Positions 22,041 to 33,132 of a DNA stretch of 64,000 bases are shown here, in pieces; the stretch's first letter is position 1, and every line of letters begins with the position of its first letter. Origin of the DNA: Russula earlei (taxonomy: Eukaryota > Basidiomycota > Agaricomycetes > Russulales > Russulaceae); assembly GCA_025769875.1 (NCBI GenBank), contig JAGFNK010000043.1:1-64000 (forward strand). The letters are read 5' to 3'. Below the pieces are notes generated by a model. It ran no database searches, was not told where the DNA came from, and worked only from the letters and a program-made list of their open reading frames with translations. The position numbers and the translations under genes are program-made.

Positions 22041-23154
22041 ATGTCATCGTCTCAACCCTCTGCCCCTGTTGTCCCCATCCTTGATGGTGCAAACTATGGT
22101 ATTTGGTCAAAGGCTATGAAAGCCTACCTCATGTCCATTGGACTGTGGGGTTATTGCAATGGCACGTGTGATATGCCAACACTTCCTGGACTTCCTCAGG
22201 CGCCTCTTCCTGAAGATATTGCTGCCCAGGCTGCCGCTGCTGTAGCCTTGAAAGAATGGAACAAAGGAAATGACATGGCAGTCGGTCATATGGTCCTTAG
22301 ATTGAGCATCGCGATCCAACAAGATCTTACATCTTTGGATAACGCTGAGACTATCTGGAATTCGCCTTGATACCCTTTATGGTACTGGCGACTACCACTA
22401 GTATCTATAAGGACTTCAAAGAAGCCATCTCCATCTGCATTAACCCGAGCCAGCATCCTGGCCCACAAATGGATCGGATACACGCTGCATTCCAGCGCCT
22501 CACCTGCATCCTCCCTTATCATTCCTGACTGCCTTACAGGCGCTCATCATGCTTGCAGCCATTCCCCCAAAATGGGAAATGCTTGTCCACATTGTCACTC
22601 AGAGCTATGATCTAGCCGATCTTAGTCCAAAGGATGTATGAGAGGCTATTGTCTCTCAATATCAAACTGAGGTGAATCGTGGTACAAACAAAAAGCACAG
22701 CATGCAGAAGCTTTCCACTGTCAAGCGCAAGCATGGTGACCCCTCCTTCTCCAATCAGCAGCAGGGCAATAAGCCCAAGCGCAATGAAGATAAGGATAAG
22801 CGCCAGCGCGGCAAGCATGGCAGCAAAGGAAAAGGGAAAGGCAAGGAGAAGGCTGATAACAGCCATGGTCCCAGACACTCCCACATTGCGGACGTTGCCG
22901 CACTCCCACTCCCAACCATTACCACTATCGCCCATCTGGGTCCTTCGGGGATCCAACAACGTACCGTCCCGACTGCGACTGACCCTCGCAAACGCACTCA
23001 CGGCCCTTACAAGGCCTTAAACAAAGCGCTTGATCTTGCTGACGATCTTGGGGTAACTCCCACTATACAGACAGTCAAGACACTCGAGCAGCAGATCTTG
23101 ACTCAATCCACTGCCTCGTCAAGTGCAGTCAAACTCCCGTCGCCCAGTCCCTGA
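22041..23154 (+). pseudogene. Copia-1 gag region
   Basis: Starts MSSSQPSAPVVPILDGANYGIW, typical of a Copia Gag N-terminus. Open to 22370, then frameshifts and stops, then an open Lys/Arg-rich stretch (22672-23154). I see no clear CCHC knuckle. The short Cys/His pattern CSRCRGKH near 23480 may be a remnant. Confidence 0.8.
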
Positions 23155-23159
23155 GCCTA

Positions 23160-24145
23160 TGGACCAGGACGATGGCGACTTCGCGCAAACAAACACGTCG
23201 GATTTATTCGACATATATGATGGTATCCCAGAAGGTGCTGCCACCCCTGAGTGTGCTCCGACTCCGTCGGATGAAGCGCTTGATTGGGGCAGCGACCCCG
23301 AAGATAACGAAGTGTGCGTGCGCCTCCCTCTCTCTTTTCACTCGCTAAAGAACCTATTAGCATCTCCCCAGCCCCAAAGCGGGCTAGATATGTCTAAAAT
23401 GTGTTCGCTTGTATCATATAATGTACAAATTAGCGAAGGGACTACTTCCCTTCAAAGTGAATGTAACAAAAACTGTTCGAGATGCAGAGGAAAACACAAC
23501 TTGAGTAAAATGGGATCCTTATGGCTCCTTGACTCCGGCGCGTCCGCACACTTCACCTTCGAAATAAAAGACTTTATAGAGTATATGCTGGCTTTGCCGC
23601 ACGAAAGATCCCCTGTTAAAACTGCCGATAACACAATATATGTGGAAGGCAAAGGCGCTGTGTTGCTTCGGCACACTGTCAACTCTAAAACAGGTTGTTA
23701 CTGCACATTTCTCCTGTTCTCTATATTCCGAAAATTAACACTCGGATATTATCTATGGGGGAGTTTTTACAACAAGGGATGCATGCATTAGGGAATAAAA
23801 ATCATATTTCCCTATGAGAGGACAGGACGAATAATCCTGTCCTCTTACCCCTTATTCCCGGGTCAAACCATGTATTGGTTAGACACCACAATTGAAAGCG
23901 CGCAAGCGCATTCTCTTATCTATGCAGTAGATTATGATGTCATTCACCGATGCCTTGGCCACCCATCTAAGGATGTCGTAACACGTGCAAAGACACATAC
24001 CAAGGGTCTCCCTGAAGACCTGAAAATCCCTCAGGAACAGCCGGTATGTCCTGGCTGCGCGCAAGGCAAGATGCCTGCATCTGCGCACCCCCCTTCTGAA
24101 ACTCGTGCTTCCGCACCGTTCGAGCAGTATCCACTCGGACCTTAA
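23160..24145 (+). pseudogene. Copia-1 protease and GAG-pre-integrase
   Basis: The protease motif is WLLDSGASAHFTF near 23530. The GAG-pre-integrase block (DVIHRCLGHPSKDVV, CPGCAQGKM) spans 23930-24070. Stops lie near 23790. Confidence 0.85.
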
Positions 24146-24690
24146 GAGTTTCCCTGTGAAGTCGTATCATAAGTACGAATATTTCGTCAGTTTCATTGAC
24201 GATTATTCCTCCTATGCATGGATCACACTCCTAAAAAATAAAAAGTCGACCATAATGGCCGTCAAGCAATTCCTTGCTATGGTCAAGAACCAATACAAAG
24301 CAGGAATTAAGAGAGTGGATGTCCGATGCTGGTGGAGAGTACAAGTCCGAGGCCTTTGATAATGTCCTAAAGGACGAAGGAATTAAAATCCTGCAAAGGC
24401 CCCCATACACTCCACAACAGAATGGACGCGCAGAGCGCTTTATGCGCACTGTAATGGACAAAGCTCAGGCAATGCACCTTGAAGCTTGTCTACCTCCCTC
24501 CTGGTGGGAATTTGCAGTGAATCATGGGACACACTGTTACAATAGGACACCTGCCAGACGCCTTCAATGGCGTACACCCTACGAAGTCCTAAAGAACGAG
24601 GTCCCTGATATCTCACACCTCAGAGTATTTGGTTGCGGTGCATATGTGCACATACCAGAAAAGCGTCGAGTCAATAAGCTTTCGCCCTAA
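24105..24690 (+). pseudogene. Copia-1 integrase
   Basis: Two frames: VSFIDDYSSYAWI (first catalytic Asp region), then SDAGGEYKSEAFD and TPQQNGRAERFMRTVMDKA (second Asp and Glu). A single frameshift lies near 24330, where the DVR/SDAGGEY junction changes frame. Another lies near 24690. Confidence 0.88.
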
Positions 24691-24776
24691 AAGCGAGCTT
24701 ATGATCTACCTTGGTCACACTGAGGGGATCAAAGCCTCACTCTTCATGAGGCTCCCAAATAACACGCTTTACACAA

Positions 24777-26906
24777 ATGCTACCACCCTGTACGATGAGA
24801 CCCTGTACCCCAAATGCGACAAAGCACGCACTAAAGGTACCACGCGGATTAATGAACCGCGTGAGGAACTACCGCAACAACCTGTCGAAGACACCATTCC
24901 TGGTGTTGACAACCCATTCCCTACAATCAAAAGTGAGGACAATGAGCAGCCTATACAGGCGCCAGAAGAAGAGGAACGTGAGCAAACGCCTGTCCCTCCT
25001 ACACCGTCCCCTCCTCCTGTTGAAGAAGCCTGTACCTCTTCGAAGGTCTCAGCGGTTGAGGAAAGTACCTACCCGTCCAGGCAACGTCTATGGTGAATGC
25101 AGACACCCCACAGAAGTGGAAAAAGACGTTCGGCGCACACGCACATGGAGAACAATGACAGAAAACCAACCCGGTAGCTCCGGTGAGGGTAGTACGTCAG
25201 GATCGGCCGCACCAGGCCCTTACCCTCCTGTCGTCCTTGACGATCAACCGCCGCAAGCCTCTGAGGATGAGGTAGAAGACATTCTACGTCTAGCAAGGGA
25301 AGGGGGAGTCAAATTTCTGAACTATCTGCTCGCCCAAGCAGTTCCACTAAGTTCAGAAGCACCTGATACTGTGAAGATTCGCGAATGGACCTTTAGGGAC
25401 ATTCTGCGAATGCCAAGTGAACTCCAAAAGGAGTGGAAAGATGCTTGTTGCGAGGAGTTGGAATCCCTCCGCAGACGCAAAGTCTTCGAACTAGTCGATC
25501 CTCCCAAGGATCGCAAAATAATTAAAAATAGATGGGTATTCAACCTTAAGTCTGATGGTCGTAAAAAAGCCAGACTAGTCGCCAAAGGCTTCTCCCAAGT
25601 AGAAGGCATTGACTATGACGAAATATTCTCACCTGTGGTACGGTTTGAGACAGTCCGCCTGATGATTGCACTCACAGCGCTCAAAGATTGGCACATTAGC
25701 GGACTAGACGTCAAGACTGCCTTTCTCTATGGTGAGCTCGATGAAGAGCTCTATATGGAGCAGCCTGAGGGCTTCAAAATAAAAGGCCAAGAGCGTAAAG
25801 TCATGCACCTTAAACGCACAATATATGGACTCAAGCAAGTGGCACTTGCTTGGTGGAAAGCCCTTGACAAGTCCATGGCCTCGCTCGGCCTTATTCGCCT
25901 TATGTCTGACTCTGGGCTCTTTGTCAGTAAAGACAAGAGCATCATAGCCATCGTCTATGTCGATGATGTGCTCTTCTTTGGAGCAGACAAAAAACAAATT
26001 AATAAAACAAAGGAGCGCTTCATGAAGCTCTGGGAATGTCGAGATCTGGGCGATGCCCAAGAATTTCTATGCATGCGCATCATACACAAGTCTGGCCAAA
26101 TACATCTGGACCAGACTGAGTATCTAAGGAAAGTGCTGCAGCAGTTTCGACTTGCTAACGCAAACCCTGCTCCTACTCCGCTACCAGAGGGCTATCACCC
26201 CTCTCCCAACACTTCCGCTGCTGACCCAGCCTTGCGGTCAAAATTCCAGCAAGTTATAGGATCACTCCTGTACATAATGCTTGGAACGTGTCCAGACATA
26301 GCCTTTGCGGTCACAAAGTTGTCGCAACATGCTGCCAATCCCTCAGAGGATCATTTAAATCGTGCATTCTATATTTGCCAATACCTCTTGGGAACCGCCA
26401 ATTACGCCTTGGTCTATGATGGACCATCTAATGGCGGCTTGATGGCATATGCTGACTCTGACTGGGCTTCTGATCCGACTAATCGGAAGTCCACTACAGG
26501 CTATATGGTGAACCTGGCTGGAGCAATATTTTCGTGGAACTCACGAGCGCAGAAAACAGTCGCGCTCTCCTCCACTGAAGCTGAGTACATGTCGCTCTCT
26601 GATACGAGCAGACAATTAGTTTGGATTAAATCCTTACTAACAGAACTTGGCATTAATCTTGCTCCCATCCCACTGTTCGGTGATAACCAAGGCTCAATAT
26701 TCTTAGCCTCCAACCCTGTGCAAGAAAAGCGCATCAAACATATTGATTTGCGCTATCACTTCATTCGTGAAGTCATTCAAAATAAACAGGTGGAGCTATT
26801 CTTTATTGAAGGGGCTAATAACCCAGCCAACATGTTCACCAAGAACCTTGGTCGCGTCAAGTTCCTCAAATTCAGGGAGCAACTAGGACTAACATTCTAC
26901 CCCTGA
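24777..26906 (+). CDS. Copia-1 reverse transcriptase-RNase H (open frame)
   Basis: A 709-codon open frame; its first ~100 residues are probably out of register with the original polyprotein. RT blocks: KNRWVFNLKSDGRKKARLV, GIDYDEIFSPVVRFET, DVKTAFLYGELDEELYMEQP, YGLKQ and the catalytic IVYVDDVLFFG. RNase H blocks: YADSDWASDPTNRKSTTGY, ALSSTEAEYMSLSD, and the end NPANMFTKNLGR. This part could still be translated, unlike the upstream pol. Confidence 0.92.
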   Translation: MLPPCTMRPCTPNATKHALKVPRGLMNRVRNYRNNLSKTPFLVLTTHSLQSKVRTMSSLYRRQKKRNVSKRLSLLHRPLLLLKKPVPLRRSQRLRKVPTRPGNVYGECRHPTEVEKDVRRTRTWRTMTENQPGSSGEGSTSGSAAPGPYPPVVLDDQPPQASEDEVEDILRLAREGGVKFLNYLLAQAVPLSSEAPDTVKIREWTFRDILRMPSELQKEWKDACCEELESLRRRKVFELVDPPKDRKIIKNRWVFNLKSDGRKKARLVAKGFSQVEGIDYDEIFSPVVRFETVRLMIALTALKDWHISGLDVKTAFLYGELDEELYMEQPEGFKIKGQERKVMHLKRTIYGLKQVALAWWKALDKSMASLGLIRLMSDSGLFVSKDKSIIAIVYVDDVLFFGADKKQINKTKERFMKLWECRDLGDAQEFLCMRIIHKSGQIHLDQTEYLRKVLQQFRLANANPAPTPLPEGYHPSPNTSAADPALRSKFQQVIGSLLYIMLGTCPDIAFAVTKLSQHAANPSEDHLNRAFYICQYLLGTANYALVYDGPSNGGLMAYADSDWASDPTNRKSTTGYMVNLAGAIFSWNSRAQKTVALSSTEAEYMSLSDTSRQLVWIKSLLTELGINLAPIPLFGDNQGSIFLASNPVQEKRIKHIDLRYHFIREVIQNKQVELFFIEGANNPANMFTKNLGRVKFLKFREQLGLTFYP

Positions 26907-27345
26907 ATGTGGGAAAATGCTCATGGCATCTACCGATGCACTTAGCAAGGGGGAGTGTTGAACCAGAACCCGAACAGATCAAAGAAGGCAAAGACCTTCA
27001 TACAAGGTTAAAGATCCGCTCACAGATGTTATGTGTTAGACAGAACTTTAGTATATGCGCTTATGGCAATAGGGTTACGCATACTACGCTATCTATCACA
27101 AGATGCAGCCTTACGCTGTGTCTAGAACCTTTCCACATCACGTGTCACTTAATGCGCGATATAGTGGACACCTGTAGTCACCTCTTTTGGACTTAGGAAC
27201 AGCCCTGGGTTATAGAGGTATAAATACCATACTTGTAGACGAGTATACATATCGCTCTACACCCCAATATCACTTGAGCATTAGCACAACCTCTAAGGTG
27301 GGTTGCTTGGCCTGTTAGCTGCACTCTATGCTGCGCAACAATTGA

Positions 27346-27627
27346 CAAACTACAGAGGGCACAGTACTTCACAAAGTTCAATGTACAATGGGGATATAAC
27401 AACATCTGGCTTCAACAAGGTGATGAACACCTAGCAGCCTTTAAGACACCCTTAGGCCTCTTTGAACCACTTATTATGACCTTTGGTCTATGCAACACAC
27501 CAGCCACATTCCAACAATTCATGAACAACATCTTAGTGCCATTAATCACAACAGGGCATGTTGTGGTATATCTAGATGACATTAATCCTGGCAAACACCA
27601 TTCAGGATTTAGATCAATGGACACAAG
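27346..27627 (+). pseudogene. Gypsy A reverse transcriptase, right part, truncated
   Basis: Continues the interrupted RT: KLQRAQYFTKFNVQWGYNNIWL, FGLCNTPATFQQFMNN and the catalytic VVYLDDI near 27560-27580. Immediately after YLDDI the sequence no longer resembles RT. LTR A begins at 27628, so the rest of RT, RNase H and integrase has been deleted. Confidence 0.85.
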
Positions 27628-28591
27628 TGTCATGAACCATTTCCTAGAGAGGGCCCTTGAAGGACCCTTCCTTAGTAGAGGAAACCCAGCTTCTATGGTG
27701 CCACCCTGTTCACACAGACAAAAGGGGTGAGTAGAGCTGTCCACAATATTGTGCACACATTGTCATGCAAGCAATTCTCGGCACAATTGACATACAGCAA
27801 GCCCCACTTAATGGCAACCCTTTTGGCAATAAAGGACAGTATTATAGCCTCCCTAAGGACCCTTTAGGACAACTCTAAGTGCCCAACAAGAGGCACTAAC
27901 AAGATACTAAAAGCCCTACAATGTGTTATTAGACTAACTCTAATGACTATAGAATGAACTATAAAGCAATACTAAGGACCTTAATACAAGTATTAGGGTT
28001 GACTCTAATGACCCTAATAGAACTATATAAGGGGCCTTATAAGCAACTCCATTCCTCGAACCAAACTACAAGTCCTCAAATGACCAGCCCTAAACTAACT
28101 AACAGTAAATGAATCAGGTGCTTTGCACGTGTACTAAAGCAGTGAACATGTGGACAGTAAAGGCTCTTACTCATCAATAGGAGCCTTCTTACTCAGCAGC
28201 TTACTGAGCATGACTGAGTATGCTCAGTAAGCATACTCCAACTTCTTACTCATCTGTCTATTGTGCTTGATAACAAGGTTATGACTTGTTCCCTATTAGG
28301 CAGTTCTCTTGTAGTATATAAGCACTCAATAAAGTAGCGGACAGTCTTCAGTCTGTCCATTTGTTTATGGCACTCTCTATTCCTGGGATACTCCTTTAAG
28401 GACCATCCCCTTGTGATCATTCTGGCCTCTTCCCTGCATAACTGCTCAACACTTCCAGTAACCATACCTCTTTGGTACCTGGTGCTGCTCTGGACCTTAC
28501 TCCTTGCCCATGCTGTCTTGGACATCTATTGGCTTGCCTTTGAACTTATCCCTCACTCTTGAACTGGATTGTTCAACAGTGAGTCTCAACA
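27628..28591 (+). mobile_element. LTR A, probable 3' LTR of Gypsy A
   Basis: A 964-bp LTR A copy, TGTCATGAACC to a decayed end CTCAACA. It keeps TATATAAG near 28315 and the start hairpin. No 5-bp duplication matches either side (ACAAG before, CCCAC after). It may be the 3' LTR of a deleted Gypsy A or a separate copy. Confidence 0.75.
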
Positions 28592-29224
28592 CCCACAGGC
28601 CCAGACCACATAAGCGTTTCAGCTCAGTTGCTGCAACACATATGATAGCAAATTGATAGTGTGATCTAAGACAATTGGTAGCTAGCACAAAGCAACTATG
28701 AAAACAATTTGATAGTTACTACAGATAAAATAACTAGGGATGCTCTCTGATACTTAAGAGTGTCGTACATACAGTAGATACTTCAGTTTTGTCTCACAGA
28801 AACTGAAGTAAGTACTTTCTATCTCATGATCTTATCAGTAGCTAATTATGCATTGTAGTAACATTTTATTAGGTAAATATGACTCAAGAGTTTCATCTCA
28901 CAGAAACTGAATAACACTTTATTAGATCTACTATGATCTAGTCTACCTTATCACTGCAAGAGGTGACTCACTGTGCCAAACAAAAGGTCTATTCCTAGCA
29001 GCTCACCATTTGTGTTGAAATATAAAAACTATCTTGAACCAGGAATGTTCCAAACAGAACAAACTGCCAATTCAACTAAAGCTTTCCCACCCACAAGTTG
29101 CCGTTTGAGTGGGTGTCGAGTGTACAAGTGCAAACATGATGACAGTCGGAGTGAAACTTGTTGGAAATGCAGCCACCGTGTGGCAGAGAAACGAACCAAA
29201 CAGACCGGATAGTTAGAACACCAG
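28592..29224. other. Gene-free stretch before Copia-2
   Basis: No gene is supported. The stretch is AT-rich. A short direct repeat, TCTCACAGAAACTGAA, occurs near 28793 and 28894. It may be remains of older repeats. Confidence 0.4.
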
Positions 29225-29397
29225 TGTTGATACCACCATTCCTTTTTTCCCTCAGTCTTTCATATACAAGACTGAGGTCAGTAGCACATTCCTTTACCAT
29301 TTACATATACTCATTATGTACATAGCCTTCATCCAACAGGTTAGCTTACTAACCTAATATCAGTCTTTCATATACAAGACTGAGCCTTCGTCCAACA
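29225..29397 (+). mobile_element. Candidate 5' LTR of Copia-2
   Basis: 173 bp from TGTTGATACC to CGTCCAACA, immediately followed by GATTATGAGATG. That follower resembles the Copia-1 primer site GGTTATGGGCC after G-to-A changes. Inside, the palindromic unit CAGTCTT…AAGACTGA occurs twice. The left boundary is a guess because the second LTR is missing. Confidence 0.45.
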
Positions 29398-29469
29398 GAT
29401 TATGAGATGTGCCTGTCTCTGAAAGCTAAATCACTTCCATAAACAGTTGACATTTCATAACTATGTAAC

Positions 29470-30609
29470 ATGAGTTCCTCAGCATCATCCCCAGCGCTTT
29501 CATCCTCAAAAGGAGAGAGCTCTCCCACAGGTGGAGCCATAGGAAAAATGGGCAGAACCAAACTCCAATGTCATGACATGCCGATCCTCCAAGACAGTGC
29601 AGATGAATATGCTGACTGGAAGGGAGTAATGGAGGCAATATTCGAAGCAACAGATCAGTTAAACATCGTAAACAGAACTGAAAAGAAACTGGACACAAAC
29701 GTCGACCCCAATGCTGCTGCTGACTGGATGGCAAGGGACCACAAAGCACATGCCCAAATCTTTATGTCCGTATGAGGGCACACTCTCAAAACAATACTTG
29801 GCATAAAAGGTTCCACAGAGTGCTGGAAAAAGCTTTCAATTCGATTTGAAGGGCAAGGCGACCAACAAGTCGCCCACTTATTGTCAGACCTATACCTGAC
29901 CACCCTCTCAGACACCAAAGCAATAGCTCCCCAGCTTGAGCACAAAATGCAGCTCACATGCATGCTTGAAACACTCAGATACCCAATACCCAAAAAACTT
30001 CTTGCATGGATGATCATCATTGCACTCCCGGAAACATTGGAAACTCATAAAACCATACTGTATTCCATGCCCTCCGACAAGCTCAGTACCGACTATGTCA
30101 TCAGCCAAATCCTGGCAAACGAAAAATGCCAGATCTGCATGACTGGTACCACTGCAGCGGCCTACTTTGCCAAGGCAGGTAAAAAGGAGAAAAATAAAAA
30201 CAACCAAAGCGAGAAAAATAACAAAAAGTGCACCCACTGCAAGTGCAAGGGACACGAAGTAACAGAGTGCTGGAAACTCCATGGGAAACCCACCGAGAAG
30301 GCAAAAGTCGCAGCCACTGATGCTAGCATGCCTGGATCACTGATGTCCACATCACTGACACTTACCAGTGCCGCAATCACCAATGTCCCAGATCCCAACT
30401 ACATTATTAGATTATACCATGCAGTTGGGGACGATCCTGACCTGACCACCACCCACACGTTAAAGACCCAGGATGAACTTCGAACAGCCAACCTTGCTAA
30501 CAGTTGGCTCATCGACTCTGGGGCATCACGCATAATGACCTCTCACCGTGAATGGTTCAACCAATATACCACTCTCCCCAAATCCAACTCAAGTCATGCT
30601 TGGAGATAA
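29470..30609 (+). pseudogene. Copia-2 gag and protease
   Basis: Gag starts MSSSASSPALSSSKGE. It has one TGA near 29773, a second open part (29881-30609), the zinc knuckle CTHCKCKGHEVTEC near 30230, and the protease motif WLIDSGASRIMT near 30510. A frameshift near 30600 leads to DNSSIPAIGVGQVQV…LHVPDLHGNLLSVSHLA, the usual Copia block before integrase. Confidence 0.88.
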
Positions 30610-30753
30610 TAGTTCTATTCCTGCAATTGGAGTTGGCCAAGTACAAGTCCGAATGCGCGCAAACGGCGTGTGGAGCAACATTATGTTCCACAATGTCCTG
30701 CACGTCCCAGACTTACACGGAAATCTCTTATCAGTTTCCCATCTGGCTCGACG

Positions 30754-31363
30754 TGTTGTAATCTAACCCCTTGTCAGTTCACCCATAAATTCTTTCATTT
30801 GTTGTTTTCTCTTGTCACCCTTGTTCCCTCGGTTACCATTTCATCCCTTGATGTTGATGGCCACTTATTGTGTTTCACCTATTGTGTTTCACTTATTGTG
30901 TTTCACCTATTGTTGAGTTACTTTTGCTATTGACTCACCTTTATCTATTGTTCTGCTTATAGTACTGTACAGCCTCACTACATACAGTATTTAAGTGCCT
31001 GTAAAAGCTGGGGAATGCCCCAAGCTTAGCTTTGTCCCATTTCCTGTCGCATCCCCTGCCCTGTACTCTCTATCAATCACAACTTTGCTTGTGCTGGCCT
31101 ACACTCTGCTTGACCTAAGCACACCTCAAGGAACCCTAGTGTTCCTCTTCCTCCTCTGCCTCTCTCTCATTGTCCTCCTCTTCTGTGAAGCCAGGAGATC
31201 GACTCTGTCTGCGGACTGAGACATTGTCTGACTCAGCCTTGAGATGCTAAACCTTTGATCCAGTCTCCTTGAGCCGGCCCACTGAACCCCTTGAACCAAG
31301 TCACAGGGACTTGGCCCCCACTGAACCTTGAGCTGATGCTCTTATGGCCATGACGCCATAACA
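30754..31363 (+). mobile_element. Solo LTR F in Copia-2
   Basis: A 610-bp insertion, TGTTGTAATC to CGCCATAACA. Removing it restores the Copia-2 frame (HLARR then GTEVRFQSQT). The flanking 5-mers CGACG and CAATG differ only by two CpG-type transitions, so they are a decayed target duplication. It has a TATTTAAG box near 30989, a GGGG-AAT-CCCC hairpin just downstream, and four imperfect copies of TATTGTGTTTCAC (30865-30910). Confidence 0.85.
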
Positions 31364-31963
31364 CAATGCGGCACAGAAGTGCGATTCCAGAGTCAGACAT
31401 GTGGCATATATGAACAGAACTAACTAATATGTGAAGGGTCCCTACACGGTACACTATACATCATGGCCATATCCTCCCCCAAGTCCCTGTCCACACGCAT
31501 TGCGACGCTGGACCACTTCCCCATGGAAGGCGACAAGCCATATGCAGTCGCCCTCACCGCACGCCTCAAAACATCCAAGGCCTCCCTACATGTTTGGCAC
31601 CGGCGTCTCGGCCACTTGAATACTGACACCATAACCCGGATGCTGAAGAAAGGGATGGTGAAAGGGATGGAGATTACCAGAAAGTGACTCACCACCAGTA
31701 TTTGTGAGCCATGCTTGAAGGGAAAGCAAACGCGCCTCAAAATCTTGAAGGCGACGGAAACGCGCGCTGATGTCATGTTAGGCCACATCTTCTCCAACAC
31801 CTGTGGGAAGATGCCCACTAGAACACCCCAGGGTCATGAGTACTTTGTCACCTTTGTGGATGACAAGTTGAGGAAAGTGTTTGTTGGTGGACTTAAATTC
31901 AAATCCAACACACTTGCGCACCTCAAGGCGTTCATGGCACGTGCTGAAGTCGAAACCAGCCAG
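31364..31963 (+). pseudogene. Copia-2 pol: GAG-pre-integrase and start of integrase
   Basis: LHVWHRRLGHLNTDTITRM is the GAG-pre-integrase core (near 31590). CEPCLKGKQTR follows, then an integrase start, YFVTFVDD (near 31850). A TGA and a frame change lie near 31685. The integrase ends abruptly at an inverted LTR D (31964), and RT is absent. Confidence 0.85.
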
Positions 31964-32793
31964 TGTCAAGACACGTACTGCTGATCACTAAGGACTCAGG
32001 AGCAGGTGGGCAGGGGTCGGAACAGATGGTACGCGGCGTAAACGGCGTTGAACAGGAGGACGAGCCAAACGACTAGAAGATACCAGATGGGGACTGGTAA
32101 GTGTTGCAAGAGGCAGAGGCGAAGAGTAGAGGCCAGTGTAGTGAGGGACTTTAAACAAGGCGGTCGTTGAAGAGTACCTTGAAGACAGAGGGAAGGCTTT
32201 AGACTGAGCAGTCGCAGGGGAGTACCCAGGAAGTGGAGAGTATCACAAATGGACAGTCTGACGACTGCCATGCTTCATTGGGGCTTATATACAGTAGACA
32301 GGGTCGATTACAAAGCACTGGGACTATTCTAGACTCTTTGGTACCATCCAATAGGACTACAGAGGCATAAACTTGCTTATGCCAAGTTTCAGGCTTACTG
32401 AGTGCATTACTGATCATTGTGGAGCGATGACGTCATTATGATGTCACTGTGGGGCGCTTAGTGAGCCTATGAGGTCACTGTGGAGTCGCTCAGTCAGCCA
32501 TGATGTCATTGGAGCCTTGATGACAGTCAGATGATTTATGCAACAGTTTCTAAGAGTTTGTGCCGCTGTTTCGGGTCCATGGTGGCTGGGTGGCCATGTG
32601 GCTGCCACGCGATGATTACCCGATTAGGAAACCGGTGCCTGGTCGTGTTAGAGTGCTTTTGCAATAGCAATATCTTGTACCACAGGAGGGATAGCCCAGA
32701 AAATGGAAGGGAGTCGGCAATGCAAAGTGAGGGTGGTCTTTCTTGAGTAAAATAGGACAATCCTTGGCCAGGACTTGGCCTTGGTTCGTAACA
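31964..32793 (-). mobile_element. LTR D, inverted copy
   Basis: An 830-bp minus-strand copy (TGTCAAGAC… to …TTCGTAACA), with no matching duplication at its ends (GCCAG and CTAAC). It is the only copy keeping an intact TGACGTCA palindrome (32428-32435). In the other two copies this site reads TGATGTCA. Confidence 0.92.
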
Positions 32794-33132
32794 CTAACCT
32801 ATCAAAAGCACAATTACTTGTTAAAGGCTTCCATTGGAAATATCCGAAGGCGCTTAAAATGATTCCCACCAGGAGTAACCCCTAAACCAACAACCCTCAT
32901 CATGACCTCCATCAACAACTATCTTTATCCTTGTTACCAAAGAACTTTTCAGAGAACCCCTGCGATCACATGCACTCAATCGACCACAGCTATCCCCAAA
33001 GCAATCCATAGAACAAGAAAGAATTCCCCACAAACCAACAGACTTTGACTCTTCATATGCAAACTACTCCACCTTCCAAAGAAACAAGTCCCTACTGTTG
33101 TAGGAGCAACAAGTCTGTAAAGAGGGGATGAA
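32794..33132 (+). mobile_element. Internal 3' fragment of element D
   Basis: The sequence between the inverted and the direct LTR D has no open frame of note. It ends in a purine-rich tract, AAAGAGGGGATGAA, touching the direct LTR. This fits the 3' end of the internal part of element D, most of which is gone. Confidence 0.55.

Larger units (their letters stand above)
21487..27340 (+). mobile_element. Copia-1, full-length Ty1/Copia retrotransposon
   Basis: A complete element with two 385-bp LTRs (21487-21871 and 26956-27340) and perfect ATTGA duplications (21482-21486 and 27341-27345), inserted in the RT of Gypsy A. The LTRs differ at about five positions, all transitions and three of them CpG-type, so insertion is fairly recent. 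The primer site GGTTATGGGCCCTG (21872-21885) matches the complement of the anticodon-side half of initiator tRNA-Met, as in Drosophila copia. A purine tract GCAAGGGGGAG (26945-26955) precedes the 3' LTR. Confidence 0.97.

Noticed and set aside
2915..27340. tRNA genes suggested by repeated conserved blocks around GGTTATGGGCC
   Set aside because: These are LTR ends and a primer site complementary to part of a tRNA. No cloverleaf or A/B boxes are present.
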